Assembly (NCBI GenBank): GCA_026417555.1
Contig: JAOADA010000007.1
Span: forward strand, 1 to 59,029
DNA from: Brevinematales bacterium
GTDB taxonomy: Bacteria; Spirochaetota; Brevinematia; Brevinematales; Thermospiraceae
Reading direction: 5' to 3'
DNA: 59,029 bases
Made by a program: the position numbers and the translations under genes. Positions 53,320 to 59,029 of this stretch are shown here, piece by piece. Below the pieces are notes generated by a model. That model was given only the letters and a program-made list of their open reading frames with translations, did not search any database and was not told the DNA's origin. Each line of letters opens with the position of its first letter. Position 1 is the first letter of the stretch.

Positions 53320-55383
53320 ATGTATCTTGGTGATCTTCGCTTCGTTTCGATGGAGCATCTTTCTTTCCTCACCACGCGTCAGAAAAAAATCCTTGAAAAG
53401 ATGGGGCTGACTTCCATCTATGAGATACTCACCTATTTTCCTTTTCGTTATGAAGATAGAATGCAGATTTCGTCTATTGAAACAAGTTTGATTTCCCAAA
53501 AACCTGTGACCACTCTTGTGCAGGTGGTTGCTCATGAATCTATTTTTTTTCAAAATCGGCGTCATCCCAAAATTATTGTCCAGGATGACAAGATGCGTGC
53601 CTCTCTGTTAGGTTTTCATAGACCCTATCTCACCAAACATCTTCGCATCGGAGAAAAATACTGGCTTTACGCCCAGTTTGTGATGAAATACAACGAGATT
53701 CAGACCTCTACCTTCGAATTTGAACCGTACCAGCAAGGAGTTTCCCCAAAGTCTTTTGGCAAGATTATCCCTGTGTATCGTTTGCCTTCTGAACTGCATC
53801 TCAAGGAGTTTCAAAGTATCGTACAGAAGTGTCTTGACCATTATCTTCCCCAGATAGAGGATGAGATCCCCCTCTATGCCATCACTGGCCATAAACTTCT
53901 CTCCAAAAGAGAGGCTTATCAAGAGGTGCATTTTCCCACAGATTTTTCTCTGCTTCGAAAAGCCCGTCTCCGTATCGCGTACGAGGAGATTTTTGCTATA
54001 CAGATAGCAGTTCAACTTCGACGACGTGCCCTGGCTTCTTATACCAAACATACCCGTTACTCCGATACCCACACAGCATGGTCTTTTATGGAGCATCTCC
54101 CGTTTAGCCTCACAACGGATCAGAAAAAAGTGATGGGAGAAATAGAACAAGACCTCCTCTCCTCTCAGCCTATGCATCGGCTTCTCCAAGGGGATGTTGG
54201 TTCAGGCAAAACCGTTGTGGCTTTCTTTGCCATGCTTGTGGCCGCCACTAACCACCACCAGGCAGCACTTCTTGTTCCCACAGAGTCTCTTGCCTCTCAA
54301 CACTATCATACCCTTGCAGCAATTGTCCAAGATAAGATTTCCGTGGCTCTTCTCACCTCGAGTACTCCGGCCAAAGAAAGGAAAGAGATAGTGGAAAGGC
54401 TCCAAACCAATGCCCTTTCTCTCATCGTTGGCACCCACTCCCTTCTCCAGCCAGATGTACGTTTTGCAGATCTCGCTCTGGTAGTGTATGATGAACAACA
54501 CAAATTTGGTGTGGAACAACGGCTTGCGCTCTCCAAAAAAGGCAACCATCCTGACCTTCTCGTTATGACAGCCACCCCCATCCCAAGAACCCTCTCTCTC
54601 ACCCTTTATGGCGATCTGGATATCTCGATCCTACGAGAAAAGCCAAAAAATAGACTCCCCACCAAGACCTATTGGATCAGGGCAAAAGAGTATAGCAAAA
54701 TGCTTGATTTTGTTCGCAAAGAGATAGAAAAGGGCCGTCAGGCATTTTTTGTCTATCCCGTGATAGAGGCCTCAGAAAAACTCGAACTGAAAAGCCTTGA
54801 ACACTACCACCAGCAGATTCAACACAAGCTTGCTCCCTATGAGGTGGTATGGCTTCATGGACGGATGTCCCCTGAAGAGAAAACCTTGGCTTTAGAACGT
54901 TTTCGCTCTCATCAAGCCCATGTTCTTGTTTCCACCCTGGTAATCGAGGTGGGTATTGATGTCCCTAACGCCAGTGTGATGGTTATTGAGGCTGCCGACA
55001 GATTTGGACTCTCCCAACTCCATCAACTGAGGGGACGAGTTGGACGGGGAGAATATCAAGGGTACTGCTTTCTGGTTACAGAAGACGATATCTCAGAAGA
55101 AGGGGCTGAACGAATGAACATCCTCTGCCAGACAGATGATGGTTTTGCTATTGCAGAGGCAGATTTCAAACAGAGAGGACCGGGAGACATTTTAGGAGTC
55201 CGACAATCGGGACTCCCCGAACTCAAGGTGGCCGACCTTTGTGATCACCGCTTTTTGGCCATGTGCATGGAGGACACTCGTCGAATTATTGCGTATGATC
55301 CCCATCTTGCTCTTCCCAAACACCAGGGTATCGTAGAGGGAATCCTCAAGTTTCTCCCCATGGATTATTTGTCATCGGGATAA
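53320..55383 (+). CDS. recG: ATP-dependent DNA helicase RecG
   Basis: Branch-migrating helicase for stalled forks and recombination intermediates; 687 aa. The N-terminal wedge/OB domain precedes the helicase core: Walker A GDVGSGKTVVA, DEQH box VVYDEQHKFGVEQR, ATPIPRTLSL, VIEVGIDVPNASVM and QLRGRVGRGEYQGYC. The C-terminal TRG region is present (FKQRGPGDILGVRQSGLP). It starts right after the preceding stop. Its last 19 bp overlap the convergent flavoprotein gene. Confidence 0.98.
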   Translation: MYLGDLRFVSMEHLSFLTTRQKKILEKMGLTSIYEILTYFPFRYEDRMQISSIETSLISQKPVTTLVQVVAHESIFFQNRRHPKIIVQDDKMRASLLGFHRPYLTKHLRIGEKYWLYAQFVMKYNEIQTSTFEFEPYQQGVSPKSFGKIIPVYRLPSELHLKEFQSIVQKCLDHYLPQIEDEIPLYAITGHKLLSKREAYQEVHFPTDFSLLRKARLRIAYEEIFAIQIAVQLRRRALASYTKHTRYSDTHTAWSFMEHLPFSLTTDQKKVMGEIEQDLLSSQPMHRLLQGDVGSGKTVVAFFAMLVAATNHHQAALLVPTESLASQHYHTLAAIVQDKISVALLTSSTPAKERKEIVERLQTNALSLIVGTHSLLQPDVRFADLALVVYDEQHKFGVEQRLALSKKGNHPDLLVMTATPIPRTLSLTLYGDLDISILREKPKNRLPTKTYWIRAKEYSKMLDFVRKEIEKGRQAFFVYPVIEASEKLELKSLEHYHQQIQHKLAPYEVVWLHGRMSPEEKTLALERFRSHQAHVLVSTLVIEVGIDVPNASVMVIEAADRFGLSQLHQLRGRVGRGEYQGYCFLVTEDDISEEGAERMNILCQTDDGFAIAEADFKQRGPGDILGVRQSGLPELKVADLCDHRFLAMCMEDTRRIIAYDPHLALPKHQGIVEGILKFLPMDYLSSG

Positions 55384-56213
55384 CAGGCACACGAGGCAAA
55401 CGCCTCTTTTTCAAGCCGCTGGAAACGAGTATTGCGATGCTCTAGTTCCCCAAAATCAATTCCATCAGCAAGAAACTCTGGGCCATCCACACACACATGC
55501 TTGATCTCTCCATGGATAGAAACTCGACACGAACCACACATACCCGTCCCATCAACCATAATCGAAGTGAGGCTCACATACGTCCGAATCCCATACGAAG
55601 ACGTCAAACGACTCACCGCTTCCATCATACGATTTGGCCCTATAGCCTTTACGAGGGCTACCTGGGAAGATGCCTTCTCCAGATAATCCCGAAGAGCGTC
55701 TGTCACAAACCCTTTCACCCCACAGGACCCGTCATTGGTGGCAATCAGGACCGTGTCAGAATATTTCTCAAACTCTTCCCGAAAGAGAAGCAAACTCTCC
55801 GTCCTCGCCCCTATCACAGAAACCACAGGACTCCCTACCTTCCGAAAAGCATACATCTCGGGAAGAATGATGGCAGCCCCAAGCCCCCCAGAGACTAATA
55901 CCACCATCTTGTCTGTTTTTTCGACGTGTGATGGCTTCCCAAGTGGCCCAAGAACAGAGAAGAGAACATCCTTTTCTTTCATGGTGGAGAGAAGATGTGT
56001 GGTTTTTCCCACCACCTGATACACCACCGTCACAAACCCCGAAGAGGGATCCGCCTGATTAATCGTCAAGGGAATACGCTCCCCCTTTGGAGAAGGAATA
56101 ATCACCACAAACTGCCCGGTTTGAGCATGCGAGGCAATAAGGGGGGCATACAGCGAGAGCCTAAAAACAGCCGGTGCTATCCTCTCGTGTGAAACAATCT
56201 CAAAAAGCCTCAT
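55365..56213 (-). CDS. NfnA/SudB-like FAD-NAD(P) electron-transfer subunit
   Basis: A 282-aa oxidoreductase like the small subunit of NADH-dependent ferredoxin:NADP reductase (NfnA) or sulfide dehydrogenase SudB. The FAD domain has RIPLTINQADP, the NAD domain VVLVSGGLGAAIILPEMYAF and VIGARTESLLLF. Near the C-terminus Cys residues in DGTGMCGSCRVSI and KHVCVDGPEF are positioned for a [2Fe-2S] cluster. The GltD-like large subunit is not adjacent, so it may lie elsewhere in the genome. Confidence 0.88.
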   Translation of the reverse strand: MRLFEIVSHERIAPAVFRLSLYAPLIASHAQTGQFVVIIPSPKGERIPLTINQADPSSGFVTVVYQVVGKTTHLLSTMKEKDVLFSVLGPLGKPSHVEKTDKMVVLVSGGLGAAIILPEMYAFRKVGSPVVSVIGARTESLLLFREEFEKYSDTVLIATNDGSCGVKGFVTDALRDYLEKASSQVALVKAIGPNRMMEAVSRLTSSYGIRTYVSLTSIMVDGTGMCGSCRVSIHGEIKHVCVDGPEFLADGIDFGELEHRNTRFQRLEKEAFASCACYPDDK

Positions 56214-56219
56214 ACATCC

Positions 56220-58193
56220 CTACTTGTTTGTTTGTGCCTCAGACAAAGGCAAGGTTACCGTTCTCATCACAATAAAAGAATCCTGTTTTCCTCCATAGGT
56301 CCAGGAAAAACGAAGTGCCAAAATCACATCATTTCGCAAGAATTTATCAGAAGCTGCGTCCAAAGAAAAACCAATGATGGCCTCACTTATCTCTCCTGGA
56401 GCCAAGGCATTCCATTCTAGCTTTGGAGTCCCATTGATTCGTACCATACGAGTAGGAATATGCTCTACCGAAAGCTTCTCAAGCGGAAGAAGAGAACGAT
56501 TCTGAACCCTCATACGAATCTGAAAACTGTTGCTCTCTATCAAGCGAGGAACCACAATATCCACGTCCAAGGGAATATGGCTCCGGATTCTTCGCACACG
56601 AGCAAAACTCTCCCCAGCCCCCATTAACCATTCAATAGGATTGTAAGGCCCACGATTTCCATACATAGCCTTATAGAAGTTGACTCCTAGACCTAGGGCC
56701 GGTTGCGAAGACGTATTCTTTAGTACGGCTTCATTCATGGCCACGAAACCCTCAATACTCCAAGGAAGTTGGGATGAAAGATAAAAATTCTGATACTGGA
56801 TCTGATTGACCCAAACAACCCGACGCAGGTACGGCTTAATAAATGGATTTTCCAAAAGCCTTTTGCCAAAATCTACAAAGTCACGATAAGACATCTTGAT
56901 CTGAATAACAAAAAAATCACACCCTGCGGAAGCCAGAGTATCGAGAATATCTTGCTGAGACTCAACCTCATCCCAGTTAAGAACATAAAAAACAGGTTTT
57001 CTTACCGCTCGAAGCATCTCTCGAAGTTTTCCCACCACATAATACCGCTTCCACTGAAGAAATGCCTGATAGTTCTGTTGACTTTCAAGATAACTGCGAG
57101 CAAACGCAAATTTTTGTTCCCAGTTTCGATTTGTCCAATCTTGAGGAAGCCTCACCCCCAAAGACTCCACAAAAGGAATAGCCAACTCCATCCCATAATT
57201 ATCTGGAAGAAGATAGTCAGAAAGCCCAACATAGGAGAGAGCATCCTGTTGGTTCAACCCATTCACAAGAGACGCCAGAGCTCGATAACGGGCTTCCGAC
57301 GCCAGAGAAATCGTGCTCACATCCTGGACCCATTGGTTATCCTTCTGATACCAAGAGGCTTCATAGCCCGTCGTATTCAAGAGATTTCCATCCCCACGAA
57401 AAGCTTTTATCCAGATACCACTCTGTCTCCCCTGTCCAGAAGCCCACCGAGCAATAGTAAGGGCTTCCTGCATTTTTTGATTATTCCATGGATCTTGGAG
57501 AGTGTATTCCTCCATAAAACGGGTGACCCCACCCATCACAAGCACCCCATCAACATTGAGAAACCCCATCCACTGAGGCAAAACATTCCAGTCCCTCTCC
57601 TCATTATCAAGGGCAAGAAGACTTCGTCTCGCAAGACTCTCCATCTCCTCAATAAAAAGAAAAGACAATCCCTGTGACAATGACCGAAGGGTAGGACCAT
57701 GAGAAAACGAAACCTCTCTCTCCTCGGTGAGGGGCTCAATGGGACTCTCAAACTGAGCCGTGAAAAGAAGCCGAAGCGTTTCTGTACGTATTTCTGTAGC
57801 AGGATACCACACCCCGCTCCAACTCTTTTTTTCAGGATCATACGAGACCCAAATCTCTTCACTTCCTCGGATATCCCTCAGGGTATTGCCATCCCTGTCT
57901 ATCGCCCGGAAACGCACCAAGGCATTGGAGACAAGAGAAAAATTCTTTCGCTCTCGAACGGTTACAGAAAAAGATACAGGCTCATATCGAAAAAACTGAC
58001 TCTTGTTAAGGTGGATAACCATCTCATAACGATGAAAAGAGGGCTCCAAGAGACTCTCCTGGCCAGAGAGAACATTCACAAGATAGGTTTTCGCCAAAGA
58101 TTGCCAAAAGGGAGAAAAGAAATTCCCAAGGAAAACGACAAGTATCATCACACAAAGAAAAAACCAGGACACTATGTGAAGAAATCTTTTCAT
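56220..58193 (-). CDS. membrane-anchored extracytoplasmic protein of unknown function
   Basis: A 657-aa protein with one N-terminal membrane helix (about 5-28) and no lipobox. About 50-165 is a beta-sandwich-like domain. About 170-530 is an alpha/beta region with strand motifs such as VLVMGGVTRFM, VFYVLNWDEVESQ and VVWVNQIQYQN that could be a TIM barrel, though no glycosidase signature is certain. About 540-650 is a second Ig-like beta domain (LSVEHIPTRMVRINGTPKLE). It follows a small membrane protein gene by 12 bp and precedes the NfnA-like gene by 6 bp. Unrecognised. Confidence 0.78.
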   Translation of the reverse strand: MKRFLHIVSWFFLCVMILVVFLGNFFSPFWQSLAKTYLVNVLSGQESLLEPSFHRYEMVIHLNKSQFFRYEPVSFSVTVRERKNFSLVSNALVRFRAIDRDGNTLRDIRGSEEIWVSYDPEKKSWSGVWYPATEIRTETLRLLFTAQFESPIEPLTEEREVSFSHGPTLRSLSQGLSFLFIEEMESLARRSLLALDNEERDWNVLPQWMGFLNVDGVLVMGGVTRFMEEYTLQDPWNNQKMQEALTIARWASGQGRQSGIWIKAFRGDGNLLNTTGYEASWYQKDNQWVQDVSTISLASEARYRALASLVNGLNQQDALSYVGLSDYLLPDNYGMELAIPFVESLGVRLPQDWTNRNWEQKFAFARSYLESQQNYQAFLQWKRYYVVGKLREMLRAVRKPVFYVLNWDEVESQQDILDTLASAGCDFFVIQIKMSYRDFVDFGKRLLENPFIKPYLRRVVWVNQIQYQNFYLSSQLPWSIEGFVAMNEAVLKNTSSQPALGLGVNFYKAMYGNRGPYNPIEWLMGAGESFARVRRIRSHIPLDVDIVVPRLIESNSFQIRMRVQNRSLLPLEKLSVEHIPTRMVRINGTPKLEWNALAPGEISEAIIGFSLDAASDKFLRNDVILALRFSWTYGGKQDSFIVMRTVTLPLSEAQTNK

Positions 58194-58205
58194 GACACAC
58201 TCCTG

Positions 58206-58412
58206 TTATTCCCGTATTTTTGCCAGCCATCCCCGAAGAGGGACAAGAGAAAAAACACTGAAAAGCACCACCCACCCAAAACCAATCAGCCACATGTAGC
58301 GTACAAGGGGGCCAAAAACCCTATACATCATCAGGACAAAACCCATCCCCATAAAAAAGCACACCCCCTCTACCACAAGAATACCAAGATATAGAAAAAA
58401 CTCTTTTTTCAT
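58206..58412 (-). CDS. small two-helix membrane protein
   Basis: A 68-aa protein with two hydrophobic helices (about 7-28 and 37-58) and a basic C-terminus. GAGGAGGATGGG ahead of the ATG is a strong ribosome site, supporting a real gene. It is 12 bp upstream of the 657-aa membrane-anchored protein and probably cotranscribed. Function unknown. Confidence 0.75.
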   Translation of the reverse strand: MKKEFFLYLGILVVEGVCFFMGMGFVLMMYRVFGPLVRYMWLIGFGWVVLFSVFSLVPLRGWLAKIRE

Positions 58413-58470
58413 CCCATCCTCCTCAACAAAGAGATAGTATTATAAAGCCAAAAAGAAAAAAAATCTACCA

Positions 58471-58580
58471 GTGATGGCCATCCTTGATCCCATTGCCTGG
58501 GTAAGGGCAATGGCATATACCCTCACGAGGGCAATCGTGTGAGAACAAAAAGGAGAAAATTGTTCTCACAGAGGCATCAC
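58471..58580. other. cluster of nested inverted repeats (possible structured RNA)
   Basis: A closing pair GTGATG (58471-58476) with CATCAC (58575-58580) encloses an 8-bp stem (58490-58497/58506-58513), a short CCCT/AGGG hairpin near 58520 and a perfect 10-bp stem TGTGAGAACA/TGTTCTCACA (58538-58547/58561-58570). The strand is uncertain. On the minus strand the element is followed by TTTTTTTTC, terminator-like, upstream of the small membrane protein gene. Confidence 0.45.
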
Positions 58581-58747
58581 CACCCCAGAGGGCGGGAGGG
58601 GCTTCTTTCTCCTTCTTTCTCATCCTCAATGGAGAAGAAAACAAAAATCTTCCGTTTCTTTGAGAAAACTCAAAAATGGAAAGACAAGCCCTTGAGAACA
58701 CAGTGACCAGGGGGCTCAGTTTTGTAAAGAGGGCACATAAAAAAGTA

Positions 58748-58776
58748 TTGACAATACCGAAATGTATCTTTATAAT
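58748..58776 (+). promoter_or_regulatory. perfect sigma-70 promoter ahead of the mini-ORF and hsdR
   Basis: TTGACA, 17-bp spacer, TATAAT. The -10 ends 7 nt before the ATG at 58784. Confidence 0.9.
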
Positions 58777-58783
58777 TTCTTAC

Positions 58784-58864
58784 ATGGAAAAAGCAATTGG
58801 CTTTGTGCTTCGAGAACCCAGAGAAAGGGGGAAAAATGGGAGGGAGTTTTCACACTCGCGTTAA
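58784..58864 (+). CDS. 26-codon leaderless mini-ORF (possible leader peptide)
   Basis: Encodes a basic 26-residue peptide beginning MEKAIGFVLREPRERG and ending HSR. There is no ribosome site, but the strong promoter's predicted start falls on its ATG. It ends 113 bp before the hsdR-like start. Its stop lies within a terminator-like fold (GTTTTC 58846 with GAAAAC 58877, inner CTCG/CGAG, then ATTTTT). It could be a leader peptide controlling read-through, or a fortuitous frame. Confidence 0.4.
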   Translation: MEKAIGFVLREPRERGKNGREFSHSR

Positions 58865-58977
58865 CGAGGTTCACGAGAAAACATTTTTGCCTAGAAATAG
58901 CCTCTATGAAAAGAAAGATTTTTTGACCTCCTCAAAAATGGTCCCTCCATACTCGCAAAATTCCAAAAGTAACATCT

Positions 58978-59029
58978 ATGGCCGAAAAAGAAGCGAAAGC
59001 ACGAATTAAAATCAACAAACTCCTTGAAG
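58978..59029 (+). CDS. hsdR: type I restriction enzyme R subunit, N-terminus only
   Basis: Only 17 codons lie in the window: MAEKEAKARIKINKLLE. The ARIKINKLLE string is the characteristic N-terminal helix of a group of HsdR/DEAD-box type I restriction subunits. No clear ribosome site. The rest of the gene, and any hsdM and hsdS, would be past the right edge. Assignment depends on a short match. Confidence 0.6.
   Translation, partial: MAEKEAKARIKINKLLE

Larger units (their letters stand above)
58413..58977. other. 565-bp intergenic region ahead of hsdR
   Basis: Contains a cluster of hairpins (58471-58580), a perfect sigma-70 promoter (58748-58776), a 26-codon leaderless mini-ORF (58784-58864) and a terminator-like fold (58846-58888). 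No larger gene is convincing on either strand. Confidence 0.65.

Noticed and set aside
58465-58701. 78-aa minus-strand frame over the hairpin cluster
   Set aside because: No ribosome site and an unlikely composition; the hairpins explain the region better.

Overview
The window looks like chromosomal DNA of a free-living, flagellated bacterium. I infer a spirochaete (Spirochaetota), possibly a fermentative, thermophilic or Brevinema-like lineage. The support is indirect: a FlgF/FlgG-type rod gene, many TPR and coiled-coil proteins, c-di-GMP turnover enzymes, GH13 sugar enzymes with a GPH symporter and PTS enzyme I, and short AT-rich gaps with textbook sigma-70 promoters. The species cannot be fixed from this sequence. 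Gene density is very high. Many neighbours are joined by ATGA stop/start overlaps, and three convergent pairs overlap at their 3' ends.

Layout. 1-3.7 kb: an alpha-amylase cut by the left edge, an NlpC/P60-like protein, a prepilin-peptidase-like membrane protein, proA and tRNA-Asn. 3.7-7 kb: an SbcD/SbcC-like (YhaO/YhaN type) nuclease-ATPase pair. 7-8.4 kb: a lipoprotein gene bracketed by 52-bp direct repeats. 8.6-18 kb: flgF, a 21-residue-repeat coiled-coil protein, an OmpA/thiL/TrkA operon, a sugar symporter and a TPR/HD-GYP pair. 18-27 kb: a GH13 debranching-type enzyme, a DUF996-like/TPR/SDR/histidine kinase cluster and a slyD-dedA-purQ-hisC operon. 27-35 kb: S55 peptidase-like protein, pgsA, apgM, acyl-CoA ligase, gltX and ttcA-like. 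35-46.4 kb: pgi-dtd, a GGDEF protein, ptsI, and a coupled operon M50 peptidase-TPR-degenerate Fic-hydrolase-MetH. 46.5-49.7 kb: an ArsR/methyltransferase regulator with a MetF-like protein and ahcY. 50-58.4 kb: uncharacterised secreted and cytoplasmic proteins, tRNA-Ala, recG, an NfnA-like flavoprotein and a membrane-anchored protein. The right edge has a structured intergenic region, a leaderless mini-ORF and the first 17 codons of what looks like a type I restriction HsdR subunit.

How the genes fit together. alpha-amylase, the debranching-type enzyme, the GPH symporter, PTS enzyme I, Pgi and ApgM describe starch or sugar use feeding glycolysis. A cre/LacI-type operator lies upstream of the amylase. 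MetH, the MetF-like protein and AhcY form the activated-methyl cycle, and the ArsR-methyltransferase fusion is a plausible S-adenosylhomocysteine sensor for it. FlgF and the TPR/HD-GYP pair share a GCCGATAC box that resembles a sigma-28 (FliA) -10 element, which may tie c-di-GMP hydrolysis to flagellar gene expression.

No IS element, CRISPR array, rRNA or prophage was seen. The most unusual items are the repeat-bracketed lipoprotein gene, the recurring leaderless-promoter geometry, the Fic protein lacking its catalytic histidine, the 63-bp-periodic coiled-coil gene, and the hairpin cluster plus mini-ORF ahead of hsdR.
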